From contig CM070874.1 in NCBI GenBank assembly GCA_036365515.1, positions 39,792,083 through 39,856,082 of the forward strand: a stretch of 64,000 nt of DNA. The letters run 5' to 3'. The notes below the pieces were generated by a model. It was not told where the DNA came from. It ran no database searches and was given only the letters and a program-made list of their open reading frames with translations. The position numbers and the translations under genes were made by a program. Positions 11,336 to 26,539 of this stretch are shown piece by piece. Position 1 is the stretch's first letter; each line of letters starts with the position of its first letter. The stretch comes from Torymus aiolomorphi (lineage: Eukaryota > Arthropoda > Insecta > Hymenoptera > Torymidae).

Positions 11336-14300
11336 TTTTCGCTTAAGGAGGTTCGATACCGAAATGAAAAAGGTTACGTCATTCCAAAAGTTAATATTGT
11401 TGTTCTTCAATTGATTTTCTATTAGTGTGCGACATTTCAGATCGTTTGTCAACTTGGCTATGAAATTATTCAACTTCAACTTCAAAACACTTAGAATGCG
11501 ATTCTTTAAAAAAGGTTACAGCGAATAAAAAAAACTACAGGCAATGTAAAAAAATGCACAAAACTACAGGCAATTTACTATAACAAATATAGACAATATA
11601 GACAACGCCGATTACGAGTACTGCGGCAAAACATAAACATACGATTGAGTTCGTTGGCTGCGGGAGGAGGTGCGCGGTGAGCGGAGCGGAGTGGCGCAAA
11701 CGCGCGCATTTATCGAACAAGGAACCTAACCCAATATAAGTTGGTTTGATAATAAAATCAATAAATCAGTTTTAAAGATGACATTACTCAAATATAGTAG
11801 TATTATAGGTTAGGTGTAGATTACCTTGTTTCGTTTGTAGTTTCGCGTATGTTCGTTACCTGTATTTTCAGACCACGTATTAAAAAAGAATATTACATTT
11901 CGATATTAGTACCTATGTGAAAGTGATTGTATCCTCGCTTCCCACGGGCGCAAACGTCCAGACGAGGATAACATAAGTTTCACGCACTTTTATCGAAATG
12001 TACTATTTATTGTCGAATCTTCATTCGCTCGGTTTATTGTATTATTGTGAGTACACTTTGAATGGTTCATTATAATTTCACTGATTAGTCTATTCACGAT
12101 GAAACTAGTACTGCTTTTGATAAAATAAAAGAATATTTATAAACGTGCGCAAAATACGGGTACGTGTAAACGTACAAATAAATGACAAGTTTTAAAACGT
12201 TTGTAAGATTAATAAGTAATTGATTTGTAGTTCAGAAATGCACTTATACATGCTAAAAGTTTAAACTTAGAAAGTGGTTAATTTTCTACCAAGAAAATTA
12301 ACCACAATAACAGAAAATTAACCAGAATAACAGAAAAATGTCTACCAATTTCTAATTTCACATGAAAAATAAATGACCTGCATTTTATAATTTAACCTTA
12401 ATAGCTTTATGCTGTGACGTATTTTGTGTCACAGTTCTGCTCCTTGTGGTTTTGCAGTTGCCTGCATTAAACCGGGACGAGAATAGGATTGTTGAACCTC
12501 AACGTAAAAATTCAATTTTTCTTAACATTAATAGTATAAAATAAACGTATCGCAAACATTATGTAACGCACACTTTCTCGAAAGAAAAACAAAAGAAAAT
12601 CTTAAAATACTTTCCATCAACTCGCTATGGTCTTAGACTAATTATGTTAGAAAATAAAACATCCAAAATTAGGAAAAATCTCCCTTTCTCGCTATCTTGT
12701 TTGGCTTTCTCAAGTGTACACAGATGTTTTTTTTCGGCGTGGGAGAAAAACCGAGCGAGGGTGACTGCTTCTCCGAGAGAGTCAAGTCGTAAAACGTTTT
12801 TTTCTCATATAGTTTTCACTATGTTCCTTCGTCCTCGTCAGAAACATTCTGCTCGAAAACGCGACTCTGGGTTTCCTCAACGATAATGCGCGGCGACATT
12901 CTGGGTGACAATAGTGCTCAACTTATTTTTTTCATAAGAGAACAGAAGGTTCTCAGTTTAAACTACAATATATATTTATTTTTTTTTCCTTACTTTAAAT
13001 TATATAAAAAAAATTAAATTGAAGCATCCGCCGTCACAATGCATCAAGCCACACATTATAATCGTTATCACCCGAGGAAATAATCGAGCAATACCATTTA
13101 ATTCAATTGCAAACATAATATCAGCATAAATTCTCAAACAGGTTATTAAAATAAGAAGTAATTAAACCTACGTGGCGATTGGGATCTGCGATATTGTCGT
13201 TGAATTTTTTGGTAATTTCTACCCATGCTTTTTCCTTGGCGTCACTTGCTAGTTGCGAACGTTGTTACTTAAATAATCGTACTATATGATTTAAAAATCA
13301 ATAGTAAACACTTTTTTTCTTCAGCGAAAAAGTTTTTCTTTGTCGCATCCGACATGTTAACGTTTGTTGCTAAATAAATATAACGTGGTTATGTTATAAG
13401 ATCGTGATTAACGCTTGTCTTTTGTTACTAGTTGCATATAATGGGCGTATTCCGTAACTCGGGTGCCACGGGCTTCAAAACACCGTTGACTGAACATGTT
13501 CAGTAACTCTTTCGTGTGTATTTTTATTAATTTAATGATTTAATTATATAAAAAAGGCAACTTACAGAATTGCAGACAACCTTTGTCTTCTTCATGTTGC
13601 CTTTTAACACAATGTAAAATGCAAGAAAATTGCTTGTATTTCATTTGTCCCCGGGATGTTATGGGTTTTAAGAATTTTTTAAATAATCGACTCGTTTACT
13701 GTCCCACGACTACGTAACTCTCTTTTTTAGAGGACCTCGTGTCCCCCAGCTGTTTATAAGAATATTTCAATAAATTGTATTAATTAAGTGAAAACTGGGG
13801 TTTACGCATCCAGTGGTTGGTCTGTGGTGGGCGCTCAACCTATTATGTCGTCTTTTATAAATTTTTTAAGCTTCTTTTTGGACTTGCTTAGTAAAGACAG
13901 GATGAGTGTGCCCAAAACTTACCTTTATTGATTACTTCTAATTACTTTTACGTAATTTTAAAATACCTACATCTATAATACAATAAATGCCTATTCATGA
14001 ATTCATTCGTAAACGCGAAAATAACCAAAAATGTGATATTAAATATAAGAAATTATTTAAAACCATTTTTGAAATCGGAACAATCGCTCAAGATCTGAGA
14101 TAATTATAATATATTTATATTGATATAAAACTAGGTAAAAAGCATGTCAATTGTATATAGGTACATACGAAGGTGCCAATATCGCAATCATCTACTATTT
14201 ATAATGACTAATGAATTTTTTTTTTCATTTGCATCTATAATTAACTATATAAACTGTAACATTTATATATCATATTTATACTTGTATGAGCAATTTTTCT

Positions 14301-14700
14301 CGCACTCTAACATACATATCCTCTCTGAAAAGAATGATGACGGAAATGTGAAGCCTTTGCCCAACCTTTGCAATTGGTCAAGTCCGTTTAAAAGGATCCC
14401 GTGATTGGTCGACGGTGACGTTAGCTTTTCGCTTAAGGTCTTAGCTGATTGGCCTAAATAAAACTCACTAAGTTTGGAATTATGAAATATGATTAATACC
14501 TGAAAATGTAAGTCATAAATAGTATATCAATGACTTAAAAGTTGGTTTTCTATAACCAAAACGTATTAAAATTTTATCTGTGTTTACAATAAAGGGGTAT
14601 GAATACTGTTCTGATTACAATTAAATTTCGAACCTCCAATAAACAAAAACATTATTCTTATCATTATTTTTTAACAATGAAACATTTCAAAATACAAGCA
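11336..14700. other. Noncoding stretch with small repeats
   Basis: No coding sequence supported. Contains a hairpin at about 11918-11990 (GTGAAAG...ATCCTCG against CGAGGATA...TTTCAC), short tandem AGAAAATTAACCA(C/G)AATAAC units at about 12290-12335, and a short palindrome CTGAACATGTTCAG near 13490. Open frames of 61-86 codons here are compositionally AT-driven and show no motif. Confidence 0.5.
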
Positions 14701-14703
14701 TAT

Positions 14704-14885
14704 TTAATTATTTAACATTTCTTTTTTTCCTTCCAACTCTTTTATAACTGCATAGTATTCCTCTTTATGTTTGCGTATTAAGTGGCGTTTATATAGGTCA
14801 AACCTAACAAACGTCCGGTTACACTTTTCGCATTTTATAGACTCTTCATTTTGGCGACTTAAATTTGTTTTGAATGCCCTGGTAG
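14704..14885 (-). CDS. C2H2 zinc-finger exon (single finger)
   Basis: Minus strand. One C2H2 finger, CEKCNRTFVRFDLYKRHLIRKH (CX2CX12HX4H), then a Lys/Glu-rich tail (KEEYYAVIKELEGKKEM) and a TAA at 14704. Upstream, TTTCTACCAG just before GGCATTC looks like a splice acceptor, so this is probably a 3'-terminal exon. Its nearest possible partner is the multi-finger exon at 18466-18826, in the right order on the same strand. The phases I tried did not match cleanly, so a shared gene is unproven. Function: nucleic-acid binding by family; target unknown. Confidence 0.5.
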
Positions 14886-14899
14886 AAATTGTAACCAAC

Positions 14900-16920
14900 C
14901 GTACGCTATCCGTTCGCCAAATCGCAAGGATTTGGCCAACCGTTTAACCAACAGTTAGCGAAAAATACCGCTTATTTCGTCACGGAATCACCCTTGCGCT
15001 TGGTCAATGAATGCTTAATATTAAAAATCTTAAATAAAAATCATTTACACAACTTATTATTTAAATAAAACTCTCAAAATTTGTATTATTCATAGAATAA
15101 TCAAAACCCACATATTAATAGTATTTTTCTTCAGATAAATATGGTTAAATCGGTAACGGCGGGTATGTGTAGTGTGCGTGACTTTTTGACGTAAGTCAGG
15201 GCATGTACAGGTGGATACTTACATTTTTTTAATTTAAAAGTATCCTATATTTAAAATTTGAAAGAATCCTACATAAAAGGTATTCTACATTTAAAATTTG
15301 AAAGTATCCTACATAAATTCTTCGTACTCGTATTGCTCCGTTTTCTACACGGTGCTCCGTTACCATCTGACCTTTACAGTGAAGCAAAACCACGCGATCC
15401 CGGCAATCCCGTCATGTGAGTCGTATGAGTCTGTGCAGTTAAATACTTTTACCTATACATAACACATGAACCTGCGATCGCATTCGTGTGTATGTAATAT
15501 GTGTGTATTTATGTGCATGTGTGCTTGTCTTGCGGAAAGCGGGATGCGGACAGTAATTTCGGAGCATAGCCCACGTGCTACGCTGTCTACTTAACCTTCA
15601 AATAAATTTACTCCCAACTTCATTCAAATATTTTTTTAATGCATTACAATAATTTTTATTATTGTTTATGTATCAAAATCTTTTTACATATCTATATTTC
15701 TTATTAATTTCTATTATTCGTTTATGAGTTACTCAATGTTTTATTATTGATTGATAGTCCACCAACCGTTCGTTAACCGTTGGTAAATATTTTTCTTTTT
15801 CGTTGGCCTAAATTATTGGCCAACAGTTAGTAGATAAGCCATCCGAGTTGGTTTATTTTCTACCGGGGTGTCCGTTTACAGATATCACATGATAAATCTA
15901 ACAGAGTAAGAAATGAATTATTAATAATTAGAATGTAAATTAAGGCTAGAGTTGGTAGAATTGATTGTGTAAGAAAAATATTGTATAGATCCTTATCGAC
16001 CAGAAAAAACTGCCACTTATCTAAATAATAAGCCAGATACCTATAAAGATCAAAGATTTTTACCCGTATCCCATTAAAAAATATCAAATGGTTCAGCCTG
16101 TAGATTACTACAGAATACAAATTTTAAAATCTCAATTTCTTTGAATCAAACGGGTGTATAGACCTCTGGTAGGCCCTATTTAATAAAAAAATAAGTAACA
16201 AACTTTATTACTTTCTATCATTATTGACTTGATTTCTATTAACTACCGTATAAAAATGACTAATTTCAATAATATTTTTCTCAAAAAATAGGTCGACAAT
16301 CTTCTATATTTTAAAAATAGAGAAAAATTCGTTAGATTTCAAAGACCACACTAGAATTTTGTTACTTTCGAAAACGACTTTTTGTTATATTAGAGAACTA
16401 CCTTAAAGAATTATAAATCACATTTTTATTAATAATAAATGACATACTGAAATCATTTAAATATTAAAAATTAATCGGATTTTTGTTATAAAATAGAAGA
16501 AAATAGGTATAAAAACGAAAAATAGGTAATGTACTTTAAGGCGATGTGCAATCCAAAATCAACTTAAATTCATTATTTATTAAACTGACTTTAAACCTTT
16601 ATTTGAAAAAATAGGTTAATTAAGTCCTACGTACATGCAAGTAACATACTCAGAAATTTTTACGGAATGATTCCATTAGTATTTTCATGTAATATCCTTG
16701 TTCTAAAATCAGATAAAATGATAAAAATGAAGATTCCTACTTATCGACCACAGCGGTTTTTATTTAATTCAACTATTTTTTAATATTTTTTCGGAAAAAT
16801 ATGTCAATTAAGCACTCCAGAGATGGTCTATATGAAGCAATATGATTATTAAAACAATGCAATATCCGACTAAAATGAAATTTCCAGGCTACTTGGGTTT
16901 AAGAATATTTCAATAATCCA
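14900..16920. other. Noncoding stretch
   Basis: No supported gene. Related words CCAACCGTT and GGCCAAC occur at about 14896-14960 and 15760-15840 (for example TTGGCCAACAGTTAG and AACCAACAGTTAGCG). The two could be the ends of one repeat of about 0.9 kb. A short tandem repeat ATTTAAAATTTGAAAG(T/A)ATCCTA lies at about 15247-15312. The rest is AT-rich and unassigned. Confidence 0.4.
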
Positions 16921-16924
16921 TTCA

Positions 16925-17345
16925 TATATGTACTAACGCCTTCCTCTTTTATGTAGAATTCGTATCCCCCGGCTATTGGATTTTACAGCGTATTTAATAA
17001 TCAACTGCCTTTCTTCTTTTGGGTTTTGGAGCTTAATTAATAATTAAAAACTGTGTTGAGAGTTTCAGAGTTTATTTAATAATGAACTGGGTTTCTCCAG
17101 TCCGTCTGCGAGCCTTTCTCATCTACGTGGAACTCGTATCTCCCGCCTATCGAGGTTATAAAAATTAATTGAATAATAATCAACTGGTTTTCTCCTCCAA
17201 ACTGCGTTCCTTCTCTTCTACGAGGAACTCGCATCGGCCGGCTATTTTTGTTTTGATGATTATTCAATAATCTACGGGCTTTCTCCCGGCAATCTCCATG
17301 CCTTCGTCTTGTACGGGTAACTCGCGGATCCGCCTATTTAGGTTT
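16925..17345. repeat. About 100-bp degenerate tandem repeats
   Basis: Four units share CCTTC(C)TCTT..TACG(A/T)...AACTCG(T/C)AT, CGGCTATT(G/T) and TTATT(C/T)AATAAT(C)AAC words: near 16935, 17100, 17205 and 17290. The minus-strand 63-codon frame at 17076-17267 reflects the repeat. Confidence 0.55.
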
Positions 17346-17389
17346 TAGGAATTTGTATTTATAGTACGGGAATGTGGCATTTTCGGCCT

Positions 17390-17535
17390 CGGCAGGAGGA
17401 GAAATAGTATACGCTCCATGCGGGAGTAAAATTGGCCAGCCCACATCTCGTGTTTGTCACCCTCGCTTTTCTCGGGCGACAAACTACACCAGTGCAAGAA
17501 TGACCCACTCCGCACACTTGTATCGAAAATAACGA
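17390..17535. repeat. Imperfect hairpin related to the 11.9-kb hairpin
   Basis: GTTTGTCACCCTCGC then CTCGGGCGACAAAC forms a hairpin centred near 17470. It is flanked by AATAGTATACG (about 17404) and TATCGAAAATAACG (about 17521). The hairpins near 11950 and 29100 have a similar layout. No gene supported; the 68-codon minus frame across it is incidental. Confidence 0.4.
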
Positions 17536-17599
17536 TTTAACAATGGCCCGATTTTCATCGGACAAAGCTTACTGATGACTGCCTTCATTTGTACGCTAT

Positions 17600-18180
17600 T
17601 TTCAAATACATATAAGTAAGTCATTTTATTTAATCGATTATCAATTTTTTAATGTGTTAAAGCTAATATTACTGAACATAATAAACTTTTAGATTTGAAT
17701 ATTTATATTATTTTTAATCTGTCATTTGTTATTAATGGAAATGTGGTTTATACTTCTATAATTAATATCTTAAAAATATTCTGAGAAAAATATTCATTCA
17801 TCAATCCAAAATTTAAACTGCTTATTACAAGTATCAAGTACAATATTTTCTTAAAATTTATGAGTTTATCTCCATTCGTTTCTGAGAACAAACATTATTA
17901 AAAAAAAAATGCGGTTTCTTTGTCGAACAATAGCAAGATTAAAAATTTCCTGATTATCATCAAATCTACTTAGCACACTGATGACTTATCTATCTTTCAA
18001 CCGAGTTCGTTGTCCAAAGAAATCTAATCGTCACGACTAAAAATATTTGAGGATAAAATATTTTTTTTTTCAAATTCAATTCACCTCAAATTCTACGAAA
18101 AACTATATTCCGTATACCTATTCATTTAGGCAGTAGATACACATGAAAATTAAAAGATTATTTCGTCGGCTGAAAGAGAA
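17600..18180. other. AT-rich spacer
   Basis: Nothing recognisable beyond AT-rich low-complexity sequence. Confidence 0.45.
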
Positions 18181-18420
18181 AAGATTCTAACTCGGCGGAG
18201 CGGTAAGAAAGGTTTCATCTCAACTTCGAGCTAATAAAGGTTCTAACTCAAATTTGTGCTACGAAAGGTTCTAACTCGGCGGAGCAGTAAGAAAGGCTGT
18301 AACTGACGGGCTTTCTTAACGTGAGTTGTAACCTTTCTCAGCGCTCCGTTGAGTTAGAACCTTTCTTAGCGCAAATTGGAGCTACAACTTTTTGTAGCTC
18401 TTTGCTGGGCTAAAACCCTT
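18180..18420. repeat. Short direct and inverted repeats with AAGGTTCTAACTC
   Basis: AAGGTTCTAACTCGGCGGAG-type units recur near 18183, 18238 and 18265. The inverse (CTCCGTTGAGTTAGAACC) occurs near 18343-18360, so the segment folds back on itself. No coding potential. Confidence 0.6.
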
Positions 18421-18465
18421 GCTTCCAACCTAAGATTTAAAATAATTTATAATTCCAACCTTACC

Positions 18466-18826
18466 CTAACCTTCAGAAAATATGGAAATTTTAATCTCCT
18501 TAAACTTACGTTCTTTTTCGTGAATTTTATTGTGCTTCTTTAAGTTATTACTATCTGAGAAATTTTGTTGACATTTTTCACATCTGTATAATACATTTCC
18601 TAGACGATTGACTTCAATATGTACTGCAAGTCGAATTTTCCGGTTAAACCCCTTCTTGCAGTACTCACACACTAATAAATTTTCAGGTTTGTGATATGTT
18701 TGGTGGGCATCCAGCTGGCATTTTTGAATAAAACGTTTTTTACACGACAGACACTGAAATGGTCTCACATTGTCATGTATTTGTTGATGTCGAGTCAGCG
18801 TCTTTTTAGATGCAAAGCTTTTTTGG
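18466..18826 (-). CDS. C2H2 zinc-finger exon (three fingers plus part of a fourth)
   Basis: Minus strand. Just upstream, TTTTTTTGTAG is a good splice acceptor. The exon then opens inside a finger (second Cys, then KTLTRHQQIH), followed by CLSCKKRFIQKCQLDAHQTYH, CEYCKKGFNRK...H (last His replaced by Asn) and CEKCQQNFSDSNNLKKHNKIH. The frame ends at 18466, but AACGTAAGT near 18510 could be a splice donor instead. Linkers are partly diverged. Likely one exon of a C2H2 transcription-factor-like gene; the upstream exons would lie rightward but are not visible. The finger at 14.7 kb may belong to the same gene. Confidence 0.65.
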
Positions 18827-19002
18827 CACTACAAAAAAATTGAAAAATTAAATTGAAAACTGTTTCCACTTTTAAAATTGATAGCTTCATGTTATAATAA
18901 ATTTCCGCCTCTAAAACATTCATAAAGAATTCTCAATTTTAAAATTTGATTTTGTACTTGCGCAAAAAGAAATTGATAAAGATATCATAAAGAAGTCTTT
19001 AT

Positions 19003-20035
19003 GTCCCTTATAAAAATATCCTATAGAAAGTCCTGTAGGAAATGCTATAGAAAATCCTGTAGGCATTCCGTAGAAATCCTATTAGTCTAGGCGCAGGCTA
19101 TGATTTCGTAGCCGATTGAGTGCCATTGCTCTACTCAAGGTTTTTATATGTATTTTTTCATCCTGATTACGAATTTTGAAGGTAGAAGTCTTAAAAGTGG
19201 TCAGATAAATTGTTATTAACAATTTAATTGTTTAAATCGTTATATCTTTAATTTTTTGATAGATATCAAAATTTTGCTTTTGTAAAATTGTTGGTTTCTA
19301 ATTCAGAAATATGCTCGATTTTCAATTTTTAAGATAACTTAATTAGAAAAAAAGTTATAGCAGATTTAGTGCAAAAAAGTCCTGATGTAGCTTCGCGCGG
19401 CCACTCTTTCGCTTGTATCTACGGTTCTAACAAAAATTTTTCAACTTTCAACCTCGCATTTTCAAGAGAGAATAATATTCTATTAAGCCACTTCATAATT
19501 ATTATCTATAATTTAGTTTACATAATTATTTAAACGTTTTTAATTAAAAATTTCAGTAAAAAATGTCAATTTAATTTGTTTATAAGACTTTTTTCACTAT
19601 TTGCACTACTTTTCTCAAAATTTTTCTATTGCAAAGTTGTTTGTTTTTCATTTACAAATACGCTAGATTTTGAATTTTTAAGAAATCTTAATTAGAAAAA
19701 AAGGTATCGCAAATTGAGTGCAAAAAAGTCCCGTTGTAGCTAAGCGCGGCCACTCTTTCGCTTGTATCTCCGGTTCTAACGAAAATTTTTCAACTTTCAA
19801 ACTCGCACTTTGAAGAGAGAATAATATTCTATGAAGCTACTTTATAATAATTATCTATAATTTAGTTTAAATAATTATTTCAGCGCTTCAACCGAAAAAT
19901 TTCTGTAAAAAATGTCGATTTTATTTGTTAAATGAAATTAAAATATTTTAATAAAATCAATACACATATTTTACTAAGATTTTTTTTAATAAAACTTTAC
20001 AAAAATATGTAATTAAGAACTCTAAATTATATTAA
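19003..20035. repeat. Left arm of a 9.7-kb inverted repeat
   Basis: Starts CCCTTATAAAAATATCC and runs inward through CTAGGCGCAGGCTATG, GCCATTGCTCTACTCAAG and a 349-bp subrepeat (GGCCACTCTTTCGCTTGTAT at 19399 and 19748). It is the reverse complement of 26480-28690, except that it lacks the MITE and has fewer subrepeats. No coding sequence. Confidence 0.85.
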
Positions 20036-20282
20036 TTTAATCATTGAATTTATGAGTGCTGCGCCCGCGCATCGCATATAATTCAGTACATCAAATTCAA
20101 ACATATAAATAATATTTTAAATTTTACATTTGGCATATTTTGGTTTTGTTACATTAATTTTCAGATTAAACTTGAGATGTGGAAATACGTTCAAAAACAA
20201 ATAATAGATTATTTGATAAAATATCAATATCATTTTTATTTATGCGTGTACATCAAATAAATCAATATTATTTACTTGAAAT

Positions 20283-21882
<1,600 letters not shown>

Positions 21883-22485
21883 TTGGCCCATAACGTGTGG
21901 AAACACGGACACCTGCCACCGACGAGCGTGCGGGGAAATTGTTTTTTTTTTCCTAAGGATTGAAGGAAAAGCGGGTGGTGCTGATAACCGCCACGCGTCG
22001 CGTACCAAATTTCGTGAGCGTGCGGTAACTTGCGTGTGTAAGCGTGTGTGGATTCTGTCGGTACGGAGACCGGCAGTGAGAAATACATTTTTTTTCTCGA
22101 CCGGAAAATTACGATTTAAAATTTTGGGAAACGGTTTCGCGGAAATTTTTGCTTTACTTTTCGAGATAAAAGTAGCGGTCTAGCGTCGCCCAGCTGAAGG
22201 TACAAAATTGTAAGACCTGAACTGGGAGTCGAACCGAAACACACACACACACACACACACGCACTCAAAGGGAGTGTACCTGGTTAGGCGGGAAAATTAA
22301 ATTGTATTTATTTGTTACTTTTTGTATTTTTGGTGCGCCAACCAGATACGTGCGTGCGATCGATTAGCCGCGCACAGGTACACTCCGAGAGAGATTAGAA
22401 CTTGTTGAGAGCGAGTTTCGTGCGGTTAATAACCCGTAAACGAGTTGCGCTGAATAGATTTTGACAGCGATTAGTCAAATCAGCG

Positions 22486-23274
22486 ATGGCGGGTTCGGTA
22501 AGAAAAGCCGTCGAGGATTGGTGTAAGTGCCTCAGAGATGAAGAGCTACAGCAATACATGCAAGTCCTCGGTTTAAGAATGGATGGCAGACTGTTCACGA
22601 GATTGATCTGCCTCAGCCGGTGGCTATCCGGCGACTACGATCCCAGGGATTTTGCGGGGTTAGTCGCTGATGATGAGGATTCGACACTGTTGGAGCGCAT
22701 GAACGCACGTGAAGCGTTCGTGGATCACGTGATCTCCACCAGTGACAAGCCACATCCACTCGAGATACTGAAGTCGGACGCGACAGAAGCACAGTGCCTC
22801 GAGCGAAGCACTGTACGGGCAGCGGATGCCCCAGGTGCACAAGTTGAGGGCGACTCGACCGAGGCTGAGGAGAGTACCGTACGTCAATTGGAAAATGGCA
22901 CAACGCACACGATTACGATGGCGGACGGTATGACGGTTCAAGTCCCGAACGAGTGGGCAGCATATGTCGAGGGAATGGAAGCCAGATTGCGGAGGATAGA
23001 AGAGATCCTCCGGACATTGACTGGCAAGTCAACAACCCGTCCGACGAGTGACACGACAGAGCTCGTCGGGACAGGTGGAGAGTCCAATCACGGCGATTCG
23101 GCAAACTCGACGCCCACTTGTCTGCCACAGGAAGAAGAAACCGCAGCGGGGAACTCCGAACAAGATCGAAGACCGATAAGAAGGGTCAGGATACAGCAAC
23201 CATCCCCTGGTGATAGAAAATCACCGTCGCCACCCATCCCGCTCCCGCGCCGAACGAGCCTCGGCGATGCCTGA
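22486..23274 (+). CDS. gag: Gag-like protein, N-terminal ORF
   Basis: 262 codons starting ATGGCGGGTTCGG about 600 bp after the 5' LTR. The first ~110 residues are helical and acidic (VEDWCKCLRDEELQQYM, GLVADDEDSTLLERM). A short motif THTITMADGMTVQVPNEW follows, then a predicted coiled coil (YVEGMEARLRRIEEILRTL) and a Pro/Ser/Arg-rich tail. Its end overlaps the next ORF by 65 nt in another frame. In related elements both parts probably form one gag made by frameshifting or were split by mutation. I recognise no enzymatic domain. Confidence 0.6.
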   Translation: MAGSVRKAVEDWCKCLRDEELQQYMQVLGLRMDGRLFTRLICLSRWLSGDYDPRDFAGLVADDEDSTLLERMNAREAFVDHVISTSDKPHPLEILKSDATEAQCLERSTVRAADAPGAQVEGDSTEAEESTVRQLENGTTHTITMADGMTVQVPNEWAAYVEGMEARLRRIEEILRTLTGKSTTRPTSDTTELVGTGGESNHGDSANSTPTCLPQEEETAAGNSEQDRRPIRRVRIQQPSPGDRKSPSPPIPLPRRTSLGDA

Positions 23275-24415
23275 AGAGGGTGGGAGAGCTCAGAATCAAG
23301 TGCGGAACACTTCCGATTCTGAGCAACGGCGCGATTCGCGGGATGCGGCGTTGCTGACGGCGAAACCCAACGTCAAAGATACGATCGGCGGAACACTAAG
23401 GGATGTCGGTCAAAAAGTTCGACGTTGGGGAATGAGGTTCGCTGGAGATCGCGAGGAAAATATTGACTTGTTCCTCGATAGAGTCGATGAGAAATGGGCC
23501 TTGGCGAAGCTCCCGGAAGACGAGAAATTAAGTGCTTTGTCCGAACTCTTCGTCGGTGTGGCAGGGGTGTGGGTCCATTCCCATAGACAGAGTTGGTCCA
23601 CGTGGAATGAATTTCGCCGGAAAATTCATCGATGTGCCGGCGCGAAAGACCGGTTCCACCAGCGCTTAGCCCACGAGGCAGCGATGCGCACCCAAGGACC
23701 CGACGATTCGGTGCGTGACTTCATCACCTGCCCCGAGGCAATGATGAGTAAGATGGAGCCACCACCGCCCCTCGAAACCCAGTGGGGAACGTTTCGTCGA
23801 AATACGAAGCCACGGCTGCAGCAGCGGGTTAGACGAGGGGAATTCGCCGATATCGATACGCTATCCGACACAACGGTGGAGGCCGAGTTAGCGGGGCACG
23901 CCGAAAAGCGATATAAGCCCCCGCCTCCACCAGATGCTCGTGTTTATGCTGAGTTAGCGCACAGGGCACCCAAAGCGGCACCGTTAAGGGAGAAGAGAGC
24001 GGCGGTTGAGGACAAAGAGCCGCCGCCGGTACCGTCCCCCCAGAGCAATGAAACGCTGGACGAGGTGCTGGAGCGCTTCTCCCAAATGATTTTGGAAGGG
24101 ATGAAGCAGATCAGCTCCGGATACGCGCTATCAGCCTCTTCATCAGAGACGTCTGCGTCTCGGACCGAATCGCCAGAGAGCCAGAAAAAGAAGAAAAAGA
24201 ATAGAAAATTTCGGCGATATCGGAAGGAGAGCTCGGATAGCAGCGGCCCGTTCAGCTCGAGTAGCGGGACGAACACCGACGACCGAGCATGCACAGGCTC
24301 CGACGGAATAGTCGGCACGAGGGCGGCAGCGTACGGGCCGTGGAAGTGCTGGGACTGCCGGGTGCCTGATCACATTCGCCGAGAGTGCCCGAATCGAACG
24401 AGAGGCCCTCGGTAA
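23210..24415 (+). CDS. gag: Gag capsid and zinc-knuckle ORF
   Basis: 401 codons. The capsid-type gag region lies at about 70-200 (FAGDREENIDLFLDRVDEKW, LSELFVGVAGVWVHSHR, WNEFRRKIHRC, DDSVRDFITC), matching the pattern of Gypsy-type retrotransposon gag. Then come Pro-rich linkers, a Ser-rich and poly-Lys stretch (KKKKKNRKFRRYRK), and one CCHC knuckle near the C-terminus (CWDCRVPDHIRREC, CX2CX4HX4C). The true start may be upstream through a shift from the preceding frame. It is intact, consistent with a mobilisable non-autonomous element. Confidence 0.7.
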   Translation: MIENHRRHPSRSRAERASAMPEEGGRAQNQVRNTSDSEQRRDSRDAALLTAKPNVKDTIGGTLRDVGQKVRRWGMRFAGDREENIDLFLDRVDEKWALAKLPEDEKLSALSELFVGVAGVWVHSHRQSWSTWNEFRRKIHRCAGAKDRFHQRLAHEAAMRTQGPDDSVRDFITCPEAMMSKMEPPPPLETQWGTFRRNTKPRLQQRVRRGEFADIDTLSDTTVEAELAGHAEKRYKPPPPPDARVYAELAHRAPKAAPLREKRAAVEDKEPPPVPSPQSNETLDEVLERFSQMILEGMKQISSGYALSASSSETSASRTESPESQKKKKKNRKFRRYRKESSDSSGPFSSSSGTNTDDRACTGSDGIVGTRAAAYGPWKCWDCRVPDHIRRECPNRTRGPR

Positions 24416-24946
24416 ACGAGTTCGTCTGCTGACGACACGCAGCGAACTTGTGAACACTGACGGGTCGGGTACGGAGCGAGGGAGACGAATCCTTCCATCG
24501 TACGAACAAGCAGAAGGGGGGTTTCCCCCTGGAACAACGAGACATCCCCTCCAAGAGACGAAGGAGCCGTTCAAGGATGAGAGATCGCGACCGCCGAGGG
24601 ATCGACCAGTGAAGAGCGACCCACGGAAAGCCGGCGGAGCGCCACCGAGCAGCGAGCGTCATGCGATCGGGTGAAAGCGTCCCCGGGGACGCCCGGGCAG
24701 ATGGGTTCGCGTCGCGATACGGACGGCAGGAGGAGGAATCCGAGAAATCCCGAAAGCCCTATAGAACGCGGAAGTTCCGAGGGCAACGACGAAAAGGAGA
24801 GGGAGGTAAATTGGTTCGAGGCAGGAACGGATGGAAGTTCGAGTCCTGCGATATCTCTCCGGGGACGTAGCCGACGCGCCCCCGTGTAAGGGATTCAACG
24901 ATGCAGAGCAGACTATCCAGGGTATAGTCCGCGTCTGGACGGGGGG
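24416..24946 (+). other. 3' untranslated interior of the gag-only element
   Basis: No pol motif in any frame. The open frames here (68-74 codons plus) are Arg/Gly/Ser-rich and look like readings of GC-rich noncoding DNA. It ends in the G-run before the 3' LTR. Confidence 0.5.
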
Positions 24947-26472
<1,526 letters not shown>

Positions 26473-26539
26473 AAGTTTAAAATTGTGGCGCTTAATTTTT
26501 TGTACTAAATTATAGATAATAATTATAAATTAATTTAAT

